A DNA stretch of 64,000 bases from Slackia piriformis YIT 12062 (GCF_000296445.1 NZ_JH815198.1:1179114-1243113), one strand, 5' to 3'; positions 1 to 8,260 are shown, counted from the first letter of the stretch. Numbers and translations: made by a program. Notes: generated from the letters alone by a model not told the origin.

Positions 1-729
1 GTACACGCAGAAGTATGCGAGGCATGCCCAGATAACGCCGGGGGTCTTGACGGCCTCCACGGCGTCGGCAACGCTGAAGCCCTTGGCGTCTTTGTTGATC
101 TCGCCCTTGAAGTCGGGCATGAAGATGTAGGACAGAATGCCGAGCAAAGCGATAATGACGCCCAGGAAGATCAAGACGGCCTGGATGCCGGCGGACGGAA
201 TCGGAATAGCAGCCACGATTGCGGCGTTGATCAAGCCGATGATCAGACCCACAGCGCCGTAGATGGAGTAGCTGATGCCGATCTTGGTGGGATATTCGTC
301 CTCTTCGCAGCACAGACGAATGACCTTGAAGCGGGTGCCCCACCAAATGAGGATGGAAGTGATGCCCATGCCGCCGAAGAGCACGTAGCACATCGTCACG
401 GACGGCAGGGTCGCATAGACGAAGGTCAGGATGGCGGTGCCGATGAAGCCCCACGTTGCAAGCGTACGCATGCGGAACTTGTCAGCGAGAACTCCGGAAG
501 GCAGGTAGAAGATAACGGCTGCGATGCCGTAGAACGACACCATGGCGCCGAGGTCGGCATTGGTGCAGCCGAGGCCCTGCATCAGAGGATCGTAGAAGAC
601 GTTCTTCAGATACATGGGCGTGTAGATAATAGAAGAACCCATAGAAATGAGGATGATCAAGAACCACTTATGGAAGCCCGTAAGGTCCTTGTACGTCACC
701 TCGCCCTTGCTCTTAGCAAGAAAAGACAT
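1..729 (-). CDS. MFS transporter, 3' part cut off by window edge
   Basis: The first 243 codons of a major facilitator superfamily transporter are visible. The C-terminal half lies before base 1. The start at 729 (MSFLAKSKGE) follows a GAAAGGGAAATCAC ribosome site. After a short cytoplasmic N-terminus come hydrophobic segments at roughly residues 20-40, 55-75, 85-105, 110-130, 145-175 and 190-210. The segment 'GVLADKFRMRT' near residue 80 is the typical MFS loop 2-3 motif. The substrate cannot be read from the sequence. It is divergent from a membrane-anchored LuxR regulator, and the fix/acyl-CoA dehydrogenase cluster follows. A role in uptake or exchange of the organic acid reduced by that cluster is an inference. 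Confidence 0.85.
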   Translation of the reverse strand, partial: MSFLAKSKGEVTYKDLTGFHKWFLIILISMGSSIIYTPMYLKNVFYDPLMQGLGCTNADLGAMVSFYGIAAVIFYLPSGVLADKFRMRTLATWGFIGTAILTFVYATLPSVTMCYVLFGGMGITSILIWWGTRFKVIRLCCEEDEYPTKIGISYSIYGAVGLIIGLINAAIVAAIPIPSAGIQAVLIFLGVIIALLGILSYIFMPDFKGEINKDAKGFSVADAVEAVKTPGVIWACLAYFCVY

Positions 730-1296
730 GTGATTTCCCTTTCTCATGTATCCCGCAAGGCCTCAGCGAAACCTTGCAGAAATCCCCAACATCCCTTCCC
801 TGCTTATATAGTCCTCGGCTCCCCTCGCCGACCTCAGTACCCTGCCGGCGCGTTTTCGGTCTGTCTCGAACTCAAACCGAAAGCGCGAGGTCTATATAAG
901 GACTCGCGGGATGTGATCGCGTGTGCGCGATCTAGTCGGATTCGGCCCCTTCGCCGACGTTGATCTGCCTCCTCTCAAGGGATGGACGCTCCCTTGCGGC
1001 CATTCGGAGGGTTTCACTCAGTTCTCCACAAACCGCAAGACCAGATGTGGATATCTTGTGCTCAACGCCATAGAGCCGCATCGCTCAATCGCTATGAATA
1101 TCGCTTTACTCGATCGCGTGTGAGTAGTTTTGCTCGAGGTACTCAATTTCAAGGGATGCCTGTCATCAGGGAAATCTGGGATGATTCACCAAGGGGTTTA
1201 TTGGCTTTACGATAGAGAATGGCAATGAGAGGGCCTCGTCTCTACAATCGAACCCTATGTATTCGAGCCTTTTATCGCACGATATGGGGAGGGAAC
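730..1296. other. divergent intergenic region with nested inverted repeats
   Basis: This 567-base stretch between the divergent MFS and LuxR genes has no convincing gene. It holds an outer 15-bp inverted repeat (803-817 with 886-900, 14 of 15 matching), each arm containing TATATAAG-type sequence. It also holds an inner 12-bp inverted repeat (849-860 with 876-887, 11 of 12 matching). The outer arms place near-identical TATATA -10-like boxes facing in opposite directions. I saw no good -35 box at either, which would fit activator-dependent divergent promoters. That reading is an inference. The LuxR start is about 400 bases beyond the right arm, so a closer promoter could also exist. Confidence 0.6.
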
Positions 1297-2748
1297 ATGC
1301 GTTCTGAAGACTCTGACGCCAAAGCACTTCTATCACCAGAAAATCGCGAACGTTTCGGCATTCGTTACTTAGGACTAAGCCTCATTCTGGCGTGGTATTA
1401 CTGCCTTTGGTTCTCTCCGAGTATGTTCTCTACGCTGCCCATTACCGACGACGCCGTCACGTTCTCCTGGCTTTCGACACTCGCTTTAACCGGGTTCGCA
1501 TTCCTCACGACGCCTTTCGTCTTTACCAAGGTTCATATCTACAAGCAGCCCGTCATCATGTGGGTCGCTTCAGCGGCCACCTGTATAGCCACGATGGCTT
1601 TCGGCGCACTCGGGACGATTCTCAACAACCTCGTCTTCGGCTTCATCATATTTCCCGTCATCTTCGCGGCCGGCAACGCCATCATGTGGGTTGCCTGGGG
1701 CGAGCTTCATGCCATTCGCAAATCGAACTTCTCGCTCCACAAGTTCTCGCTTTCTTTCGGCATCACCATGTTCATCGCCATGAGCGTCACTACCCTGCTG
1801 CCCCATATCGCATCCAACATATTCGTCGCTCTTCTTCCTTTGCTAAGCGCAATGCTCTACCGGAAGAGCAACGAGAAATTTCAGGATAAAGAGCTGCCGA
1901 CGCTCTTGCCGAAAGCGACCCGCGCCAAAACGAGCAGAGCGACGTTTTTCATCTCCATCGCCATCTCGATTACCTGCGTAGCGTGCTACTACAACATCGC
2001 AATCATCCCTATCGACCAGCTGCTCCCCGACGGCATGTCTTATGTGGCGGGAATCATCGGGTCAGCCGTAGTGTGCCTCCTTCTTTCGCTTGTCCAAAAG
2101 CTCACCAAGAAAGAAATCGCCACCTACCGCCTGCTTCCTTGGGTCGTCGTGGCCTGTTGCGCAGCTTTGGGCCTCTACGCAAACGGAGACCCTGCGCTCT
2201 ACAACGTGTCGTTCATCATCACCATAACGCTTGCGGGCATTTTCGAGCTGTTCCTCGTCTCCTACTTCGGCGCCCTCTCTAACAAGGGACACCTTGCGCC
2301 GGTCATGGCGTTCGCTGTCTCCGGCGCCGTTGTGCGCCTGGGATTCTTCTTCGGAGACGGATGGGCCATCGTATACGAGCACAATCCATTCCTGGCCGAG
2401 CATTTCTCAACCAGCACGTCCATCTTCTTCCTCTGTCTGCTTGCGATGGTTCTCGTTCCGCTGCTTCGCCAGGAAAGCGCCATCATACAACTGACCAAGG
2501 CGCCTGCGGCTTCGTCGGAAATCGAAGAAGTCTGCAACGCCGCAATCGAAGAATTCTCGCTTTCGAAGCGCGAAGGCGAAATCCTCAAATACATCGCACG
2601 CGGATATACCATCGACAACATTTCGAAAAAGCTCGTCATTTCGCCCTACACCACGCAGACGCATGTCCGACACATCTATTCGAAAATGAACGTGCACAAG
2701 CGAAGCGAGCTGCTCGATTACATCAATATGCACCGCAATGACGCGTAA
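1297..2748 (+). CDS. LuxR-family regulator with 12-TM membrane domain
   Basis: This 483-residue protein has a long polytopic membrane region (roughly residues 20-395, about 12 hydrophobic segments) followed by a C-terminal LuxR-type helix-turn-helix (about 420-478). The HTH includes LSKREGEILKYIARGYT and a VRHIYSKMNVHKRSEL recognition region. It is probably a membrane-bound one-component regulator that senses a small molecule or the transported substrate. Such MFS-like LuxR proteins are numerous in Eggerthellaceae. The start at 1297 is preferred because GGGGAGGGAAC precedes it; an in-frame ATG at 1219 has no such site. The transporter upstream is divergent and is a likely target. Rho-independent terminator sequence follows at 2822. 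Confidence 0.85.
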   Translation: MRSEDSDAKALLSPENRERFGIRYLGLSLILAWYYCLWFSPSMFSTLPITDDAVTFSWLSTLALTGFAFLTTPFVFTKVHIYKQPVIMWVASAATCIATMAFGALGTILNNLVFGFIIFPVIFAAGNAIMWVAWGELHAIRKSNFSLHKFSLSFGITMFIAMSVTTLLPHIASNIFVALLPLLSAMLYRKSNEKFQDKELPTLLPKATRAKTSRATFFISIAISITCVACYYNIAIIPIDQLLPDGMSYVAGIIGSAVVCLLLSLVQKLTKKEIATYRLLPWVVVACCAALGLYANGDPALYNVSFIITITLAGIFELFLVSYFGALSNKGHLAPVMAFAVSGAVVRLGFFFGDGWAIVYEHNPFLAEHFSTSTSIFFLCLLAMVLVPLLRQESAIIQLTKAPAASSEIEEVCNAAIEEFSLSKREGEILKYIARGYTIDNISKKLVISPYTTQTHVRHIYSKMNVHKRSELLDYINMHRNDA

Positions 2749-2821
2749 GGTGGCGCAACCGGCAGGAACCAACAAGCCCGCCGTGCACGAGCGACGATTC
2801 CGCAACCGCAAAACGCAATAG

Positions 2822-2850
2822 AAGGCCGGCTCTCACTCCGGCCTTTTTTC
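2822..2850 (+). terminator. rho-independent terminator after LuxR gene
   Basis: A perfect 8-bp stem AAGGCCGG/CCGGCCTT (2822-2829 with 2838-2845) is followed by a run of six T. It lies about 75 bases after the LuxR stop codon. Confidence 0.8.
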
Positions 2851-3470
2851 ATGCCTTCGATGCAAAAGCACGACCCACGTGCGCGCCTCCTGCGCAGCAC
2901 ACGCCCTCGAGAGCTCGACACTCCCCTCCCCTTTGAAATACATGCACGAAAACGAAGCCGCGCTATCGCATTTTGTACGATACGTACCAAAAAAGCGCGC
3001 GGCAGCGCTTCGCATGGGCAAATCAGAAGCATTTTAATACCCAAATCGATTCATTTTAGGTATTATCTCGGGTTCTTACGGGCATTCAACGATTCCCGTT
3101 GATACGTTTCGTACAAAATGCGAGTGCCGAAGAGCAAAATCGTGCACGGAAGGATCCTTCACGGCCGCATAACGGCTCATAGCCCGCAGAGACGCCGCAC
3201 ATCATGATGCGTCGAGGCATCCATGGTCGCGCTAGCGCTTTGGCGCACAAACGCCACGAGGCAAGCCGCGAGCATGGGAACAGAACGCATCCGCATCGCC
3301 CTTTAACGCATGAACGGCGCTTCCGAAGCGAGACTGCGAAGCGCAATATGGCCACGTCGGTACTTTGAAGCGTGAAGCATGCTTCTGAAACGAAGCTGCG
3401 AAACGCAATGGCCGCGTTGGTGCCTTGACGCATGAGTGCCGCTTGCCCACGCCCATGTGTGCCCGCAGAG
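2851..3470. other. geneless stretch with palindromic sites and degenerate tandem repeat
   Basis: No ORF here looks like a protein gene. Two 21-base arms (2966-2986 and 3103-3123) form an inverted repeat with one mismatch across about 158 bases, and each arm has its own short palindrome of the type TACG-N3-CGTA. Between them is an AATACC/GGTATT inverted pair around 3036-3065. Further on, from about 3301, sits a degenerate tandem repeat with a period of about 61 bases. The stretch could be a decayed gene, a lost promoter region with regulator sites, or a small non-autonomous element; the sequence does not decide. Confidence 0.55.
3301..3450. repeat. degenerate ~61-bp tandem repeat, about 2.4 copies
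   Basis: Unit 1 starts at 3301, unit 2 at 3363, and a partial third at about 3423. Shared blocks are CTTT(A/G)A.GC.TGA at the unit start, CTTC.GAA.CGA in the middle, and CTGCGAA.CGCAAT followed by TGGCC.CGT.GGT at the end. The units differ at many positions, so this is an old duplication. It lies between the fixX terminator and the palindromic sites. Confidence 0.6.
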
Positions 3471-3473
3471 ACA

Positions 3474-3505
3474 AAGAAAGCCCGTCGGCATTTGCCGGCG
3501 GGCTT
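3474..3505 (-). terminator. terminator of the acd-fixABCX operon
   Basis: A GC-rich hairpin (GCCCG.CGGCA paired with TGCCG.CGGGC, about 3480-3503) lies 30 bases after the fixX stop. On the minus strand it is followed by TTTCTTTG. Confidence 0.75.
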
Positions 3506-3534
3506 CGTACAGGATGCGCTAAAACGCAAGCGTC

Positions 3535-3831
3535 TTAGCCGAAACGGTATTCCACGCCCATGGTAGGCTGCGGATTTTCCCATTTCTTGATAATGGTATC
3601 GCCGCAAGCAACACGGCAGGTGCCGCACTCGAGGCAGCCGGCATAGTCAAAGGACTTGTTGCCATCCTCGTCGCGCTTGTACAGCGCTGCAGGACACACG
3701 CGAATAAGCTTGTCGAACTCGGCGTCGGACGGATCGTCGACGAGCTCGATGTGTGCATTGGACTCGTCGACTTCGTACTTGTTCAGGGACAGGTACTCGT
3801 CAACGTTCACCGTGAATTTGATATCACTCAT
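3535..3831 (-). CDS. fixX: FixX-like ferredoxin
   Basis: This 98-residue ferredoxin-like protein is of the FixX family, which passes electrons with the FixC flavoprotein and the FixAB electron-transfer flavoprotein. Cysteines are at 46 (VCP) and at 66, 69, 72 and 76 in GCLECGTCRVACG, the pattern of an iron-sulfur site. It is the last gene of the cluster. Its start overlaps the fixC stop by four bases (ATGA), so the two are translationally coupled. In anaerobes FixABCX complexes are known to bifurcate electrons from NADH to ferredoxin and a second acceptor. Whether this copy bifurcates or simply feeds the neighbouring acyl-CoA dehydrogenase-like enzyme cannot be told from sequence. Confidence 0.9.
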   Translation of the reverse strand: MSDIKFTVNVDEYLSLNKYEVDESNAHIELVDDPSDAEFDKLIRVCPAALYKRDEDGNKSFDYAGCLECGTCRVACGDTIIKKWENPQPTMGVEYRFG

Positions 3832-5120
3832 AGTGCCTTCATCGCTCCTCGAACGTCTTTGAACAGGTTCATCATGCCCATGCCCTTGACGATAGGCATC
3901 ATGGACTTCTTCATGGGGGCAACCGGGGTGCCATCGACGACGAACATGGTGTTCATCATGTCACGAACCATCTCGGGATAGCCGCAGAACATGCGATCGA
4001 AGTGCTCCATGAAGTTCGGCACGTTCTTGAACTGGCGAAGGTCCTTCATGACGAAGGAATTCTCCAGCGCGTCAACGTAGCACTGCAGGCCAGCCTTGGA
4101 GGTGTCGCCCGCATCGAGCGCCTTTGCAGCAGACTGACCAGCCATCTGACCAGCAGCAACAGCATAGTCCATACCACGAACGGTATAGCCGAGGTTCACG
4201 CACATGGTGGCGTTGTCGCCAGCGATCAAAACGCCGTCGGCAATCAGGTCAGGCATCGTGGTGATACCGCCCTCGGGAACCATGTGGCCAGAATGCTCGA
4301 CCAGCTTGGCGCCCTTGAGGACAGGAGCGACCTCAGGACGATTCTTCAAATCCTCGAGCATCTGGTACACAGGCACGGAAGCCTTGGTAGCAGTCGCCTC
4401 GATGCCGGCGACGATGCCGAGAGAGATGGAGTCTTTGTTGGTGTAGATGATGCCGCCGCCGAAGGTGCCATGCGTGCAGTCGCCCGCGAACAGCCATGCA
4501 GCGCCCTCGCCAGGATTGCACTGGAAGCGCTTCTCGATTTCTTCCGCAGGAAGCTCGTAAACCTGCTTGATGCCAACGGCCATCTGGGCAGCAGAGGGAC
4601 GAGCGGCGCCGACGGCCTGCTCGGCAAGCAGGGAGTTCGCACCGTCGCACAAAACGACGACGTCGGCAGTAATCTCGTCTTCGCCGGCGAAGATGCCGAT
4701 GACCTTGCCGGATTCGTCTTTGACGAGCTTCTCGACGGCGATGCCGTAGATGTACTCGGCACCGGCGTTTTCAGCCTGCTCGGCCAGCCACTGATCGAAG
4801 GGGCCGCGCAGAACCGTGTAAGACTCCTGACCGTCCTTCAGAAGATCGTCAGAGGCGAAGTCGATGGTGAAGTTCGAGTCGGGAGACATGAGGGAAATGC
4901 GCTCGTGAGAAACCTTGCGCTCGAAGGGAATCTCGTCGTAGTTGTCGGGGAACACCGCGCGCAGGCAATGACCGTAGATTCGTCCACCGGTCATGTTCTT
5001 TGCGCCGGCATAATTGCCGCGCTCGACAACCAGGACGCTCTTGCCCGCTTTAGCGATCTCGTAGGCGGCAACCGATCCGGCGCATCCGGATCCGACGACG
5101 ATAGCGTCGAAGTCTGCCAT
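3828..5120 (-). CDS. fixC: FixC-type FAD-dependent electron transfer oxidoreductase
   Basis: This 430-residue flavoprotein of the ETF-quinone oxidoreductase/FixC family starts with an FAD-binding Rossmann motif (VVGSGCAG, residues 8-15) and an acidic strand end (VVERG). A second conserved FAD segment, 'GVLIAGDNATMCVNLGYTVRGMDYAV', sits near residue 300. The ATG at 5120 is preferred over one nine bases upstream because GATGAGG precedes it at good spacing. It belongs to the acd-fixA-fixB-fixC-fixX cluster and overlaps fixX. Its likely job is to take electrons from FixAB and pass them through FixX to a quinone or an enzyme partner. The physiological acceptor is unknown. Confidence 0.92.
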   Translation of the reverse strand: MADFDAIVVGSGCAGSVAAYEIAKAGKSVLVVERGNYAGAKNMTGGRIYGHCLRAVFPDNYDEIPFERKVSHERISLMSPDSNFTIDFASDDLLKDGQESYTVLRGPFDQWLAEQAENAGAEYIYGIAVEKLVKDESGKVIGIFAGEDEITADVVVLCDGANSLLAEQAVGAARPSAAQMAVGIKQVYELPAEEIEKRFQCNPGEGAAWLFAGDCTHGTFGGGIIYTNKDSISLGIVAGIEATATKASVPVYQMLEDLKNRPEVAPVLKGAKLVEHSGHMVPEGGITTMPDLIADGVLIAGDNATMCVNLGYTVRGMDYAVAAGQMAGQSAAKALDAGDTSKAGLQCYVDALENSFVMKDLRQFKNVPNFMEHFDRMFCGYPEMVRDMMNTMFVVDGTPVAPMKKSMMPIVKGMGMMNLFKDVRGAMKAL

Positions 5121-5205
5121 TGGCCTCATCCTTTCTTTGGGAGCTTGTAAGAAGCCGGCGCGGTAAACCCGCGCCGGCCGTATCGCTTAAAGGTCTATGC
5201 TCTGT

Positions 5206-6096
5206 TTAGAGAGCGGCAACCAGAGCGGGCAGGACGGTCTTGACGTCGCCCACCAGACCGAAGTCGCACTGCTTGAAGACAGGAGCGTTCTTGTCTTTGT
5301 TGATCGCGAACAGGGTGGTTGCGCGGTTGCAGCCGACCATGTGCTGCATCTGGCCGGAGATACCAGCAGCCACATACACCTTGGGAGCAAGCATCAGGCC
5401 GGAAACGCCGATGTAGGTCTCCTTCGGCATCCAGTCAACGCCCTCAGCGAGCGGACGGGAGCAACCGAGGCCGGCACCGAGTTTGTCGCAGAGGTCGCGA
5501 GCAACCTGGAGGTCTTCCTCAGCGGCGAAGCCACGGCCAGCAGCGACGACAACGTCAGCCTTGGTCAGGTCAACGCTGCTCTTCTCGATCGGCTTGGAAG
5601 AAACGAGCTTGACAGCCTTGGCGGGAGCAACCCAAGCGAGCTCCTCGACTGCGTTGTCGCCAGAAGCCTGAGCATCAGCGAAAACGCCAGCGCCAACGGT
5701 GAAGAATGCAACCTCGCCGGCAGCCTTCTGCTTCTTGATGCCAACGCCGCCGAAGTACATGTTGTCGGCAACGCCGTCAACGATAGCTATTGCGTCGGTG
5801 ACGACAGCAGCGCCTGCATGAGCCGCGAGCTTGCCAGCGATAACCTTCACATGCTTGGTCGGCTCGGCGAGCACAACGCCCGGGGTCTCTGCGTCGAATG
5901 CAGCGATCACGGTGTCGGCAGCATCGTCGAAGACAGCGCCTTCGGGGAGAGCGACATGCAGAACCTTGTCAGCGCAAGCTGCGGGGACTTCCATGTCGGC
6001 AACAGCAACGAGAACGACCTCGTCGGCCATGGTGCGAGCGCCAGCGCAGAGCTCTGCAGCAGCGTCGGTGCGTTCAGCGAGAACGAATGCTTTCAT
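5206..6096 (-). CDS. fixB: electron transfer flavoprotein alpha subunit (FixB)
   Basis: This 296-residue EtfA/FixB subunit has the N-terminal half of the ETF fold (MKAFVLAERTD) and the conserved C-terminal FAD domain, with PKETYIGVSGLMLAPKVYVA, SGQMQHMVG and a final 'FGLVGDVKTVLPALVAAL'. The start at 6096 matches the family N-terminus; longer upstream reading has no homologous look. It lies 19 bases downstream of fixA and forms a heterodimer with it. FixAB should accept electrons from a dehydrogenase or NADH and give them to FixC. Confidence 0.93.
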   Translation of the reverse strand: MKAFVLAERTDAAAELCAGARTMADEVVLVAVADMEVPAACADKVLHVALPEGAVFDDAADTVIAAFDAETPGVVLAEPTKHVKVIAGKLAAHAGAAVVTDAIAIVDGVADNMYFGGVGIKKQKAAGEVAFFTVGAGVFADAQASGDNAVEELAWVAPAKAVKLVSSKPIEKSSVDLTKADVVVAAGRGFAAEEDLQVARDLCDKLGAGLGCSRPLAEGVDWMPKETYIGVSGLMLAPKVYVAAGISGQMQHMVGCNRATTLFAINKDKNAPVFKQCDFGLVGDVKTVLPALVAAL

Positions 6097-6115
6097 CTTG
6101 GAATCCACCCTTCCC

Positions 6116-6874
6116 TTACAGCGCGGCCTTGATGGCAGCGGCGAACTTCTCGATAGCGCCATCCTCGGAGGCGTCAATGATCTCGAGCTTGCGATCAGCC
6201 TGCTCGGGAGCCTTGCAGTCAACAACCTCGAGGGCTGCAGCGTAAGCACCGTCGGCGGCGGAAACGTTCATCGGCTTCTTGCCTGCAGCAAGAATGTCCT
6301 TCATGCCCGGAATGCGGGGCAAAGCAACGTCGGGAACGACAGAGATGACGGCGGGCAGAGGAACCTCGACGGTCTCGACAACGTCTTCGAGAACACGCTC
6401 GACGGTTGCAACGCCGGCACCGAGCTCGATCTTGGCAGCGCCGTTGACAACGGGCAGACCAAGCTTGGCAGCGAGCTGAACGTCAACCTGCTGCGCATAG
6501 TTGTCAGCGGAGCCGTCGCCGCAGAGGATGAGGTCGTACTCGCCGACCTTGCCGAGCAGATCGGCCAAAGCGGCAGCGGTGGCATGAGCGTCCATATCGG
6601 CGCATGCGTCATCGGCGGTCATGAAGAGCTCGTCAACGCCACGGGCGAGAACGTTCTTCTTGAGCTTGGAGTCGTCGATCTTCGCGTCGCCCACGGTCAC
6701 GCCCACGACAGAGGCGCCCTCGTTAGCAGCAGCGAGCTGAGCAGCTGCCTCCATGGCATTGAGATCGTAAGTAGAAACGATCTTGTGAGCCTTGGAGAAG
6801 TCGAGGCTGCCGTCGCCGGACACCTGGATGTCCTGGTCGTCGGAAACGACCTTGAAGGAAACAACGATTTTCAT
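6116..6874 (-). CDS. fixA: electron transfer flavoprotein beta subunit (FixA)
   Basis: This 252-residue EtfB/FixA subunit starts MKIVVSFKVVSDDQDIQ. It has the family segments 'SKAHKIVSTYDLNAMEAA', the nucleotide-binding loop 'LILCGDGSADNYAQQVDVQLA' and 'PLPAVISVVPDVALPRIPGMKDILAA'. AAAGGTACAGG precedes the ATG at 6874; a longer reading to 6961 looks spurious. It pairs with FixB. The 230 bases upstream, between fixA and the acyl-CoA dehydrogenase gene, contain two palindromes, so fixA may have its own promoter besides read-through. Confidence 0.93.
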   Translation of the reverse strand: MKIVVSFKVVSDDQDIQVSGDGSLDFSKAHKIVSTYDLNAMEAAAQLAAANEGASVVGVTVGDAKIDDSKLKKNVLARGVDELFMTADDACADMDAHATAAALADLLGKVGEYDLILCGDGSADNYAQQVDVQLAAKLGLPVVNGAAKIELGAGVATVERVLEDVVETVEVPLPAVISVVPDVALPRIPGMKDILAAGKKPMNVSAADGAYAAALEVVDCKAPEQADRKLEIIDASEDGAIEKFAAAIKAAL

Positions 6875-6998
6875 CCTGTACCTTTCCTTTCTCGTTGCAA
6901 AATCACATCTATGATTTTGATTTAGCAGATTCCACGCCAACATTCGCAATCGAGCTTTCATCCGAAAACCGTCGCGATGCCGGTTTGAAACTGAGCAA

Positions 6999-7069
6999 TT
7001 GCATTATGCGATGCAAAACAGCGGGGTTCATCGCGCAAACACTATGAAATGACATATACTCAATTTCAT
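6999..7069. promoter_or_regulatory. two palindromes upstream of fixA
   Basis: In the 231-base gap between fixA and the acyl-CoA dehydrogenase gene there are two symmetric sites: TTGCAT-N6-ATGCAA at 6999-7016 and ATGAAAT-N12-ATTTCAT at 7044-7069. Both have the size of dimeric regulator operators. The divergent-side TetR regulator or the LuxR regulator are candidates to bind them; this is inference. Confidence 0.4.
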
Positions 7070-7105
7070 GTGATATCTACCGACAAACCCCTGACCTGGC
7101 TTTAT

Positions 7106-8260
7106 TTAGTCAGCATACTTCTTCGAAACCTGACGTCCTGCAATGTATGCCATGACCTCATGGGTGCCGCCGCCGAACATATTGCCGCGCAAGTCAGCCC
7201 AAATACGGCCGATGCGAACCTCCTGGGTGTAGCCAAGACCGCCGTAGATGGACAGAGCCTGGTCTGCAACCTTGAAGCACTCGGAGCAGCCGTAGCGCTT
7301 GAGCAGTGCGGAGTCGAGCTGAACGGACTCGCCGTTGTCGAGCTTCCACAGGGTCTTGTAGAGCATGTTGCGCGTATTCTGAACAGCAACCTCCATGTCG
7401 CACAGCTTCTCCTGAATCATCTGCAGCTTGGAGATGGGCTTGCCGAAGGCGATACGCTGGTTGGCATACTTCGCAGCATCCTCAAGAGCGGCCTGAGCAA
7501 GACCGACCTGCTCGGCTACAATGAAGGCACGCTCGACCTCGAAGTTCTTCATGAGCATCATGAAGCCTTCGCCCGGCTCGCCCATGCGGTCCTCTTCGGT
7601 GACGACGACATCATCAAGATAAACCTCGCAGAAAGGAATGCACTGCTGACCGATCTTGTGCAGCGGAGCGGTGCTCACGCCCGGGGTGTCCATCTTGATG
7701 TACCAGAGGCTCATCTTGCCGTTTTCGCGAGATGCATCCTCGTCCTTGGCGACAACGATGGTGTACGGAAGAACAGCGCCCATGGTGACCCAGGTCTTCT
7801 GACCGTTGAGGCGATAGGTGCCGTCTGCCTGCTTCTTGGCAACGCAGGTCATGGAGCGGTTGTCAGAGCCAGCGCCCGGCTCGGAGATGGACAGAGAGGC
7901 GATAGGCCAGCCGGTCTCCATGTAGTGGTCAACAGCATCCTGCTTCTGTTGCTCGGTGCCGAACTCCATGATGTCGAACATAGAAAGAGAGTTCTGATAG
8001 AGGATGTGCATGCAACCGCTGCAGCGATACAGCTCTTCGATCATGAGGCCGAGGGTAACCTTGTCGGCAGGAATTCCACCATATTCCTCGGGGATGCCCA
8101 TGAGGCCGAAGCCGGCATCGCGATACGCCTCGGCGATTTCCTGGGGCATGCTGTGGGTCTCGTACATCTCCTTGACGACGTCCTCGGTGAAATAGCGATC
8201 GCAGAATTCACGCACGCTTTCAAGCAAGAGCTCTTGTTCGTCGGTAAGAGCGAAATCCAT
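7106..8260 (-). CDS. acyl-CoA dehydrogenase-family flavoprotein (CaiA-like)
   Basis: This 384-residue protein has the full acyl-CoA dehydrogenase fold: N-terminal helical domain (1-120), a beta domain with SLSISEPGAGSDNRSM (122-137), and a C-terminal helical domain ending 'GGLGYTQEVRIGRIWADL'. These enzymes interconvert acyl-CoA and enoyl-CoA using FAD and an ETF. The usual C-terminal catalytic EGT is GGT here (364-366). Glu243 in EVERAF lines up with the alternative base of isovaleryl-CoA dehydrogenase-type enzymes. Next to fixABCX, in an anaerobe, the likely direction is reduction of an enoyl-CoA, as for carnitine-pathway CaiA. The substrate is unknown. No CoA transferase or ligase is visible nearby. 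Confidence 0.88.
   Translation of the reverse strand: MDFALTDEQELLLESVREFCDRYFTEDVVKEMYETHSMPQEIAEAYRDAGFGLMGIPEEYGGIPADKVTLGLMIEELYRCSGCMHILYQNSLSMFDIMEFGTEQQKQDAVDHYMETGWPIASLSISEPGAGSDNRSMTCVAKKQADGTYRLNGQKTWVTMGAVLPYTIVVAKDEDASRENGKMSLWYIKMDTPGVSTAPLHKIGQQCIPFCEVYLDDVVVTEEDRMGEPGEGFMMLMKNFEVERAFIVAEQVGLAQAALEDAAKYANQRIAFGKPISKLQMIQEKLCDMEVAVQNTRNMLYKTLWKLDNGESVQLDSALLKRYGCSECFKVADQALSIYGGLGYTQEVRIGRIWADLRGNMFGGGTHEVMAYIAGRQVSKKYAD

Noticed and set aside
3086-3628. minus-strand ORF of 180 codons upstream-overlapping fixX
   Set aside because: It overlaps the real fixX in another frame, crosses the terminator and tandem repeat, and has skewed composition.
4002-5150. 382-codon plus-strand reading frame over fixC
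   Set aside because: It is a shadow of the FAD protein on the minus strand.
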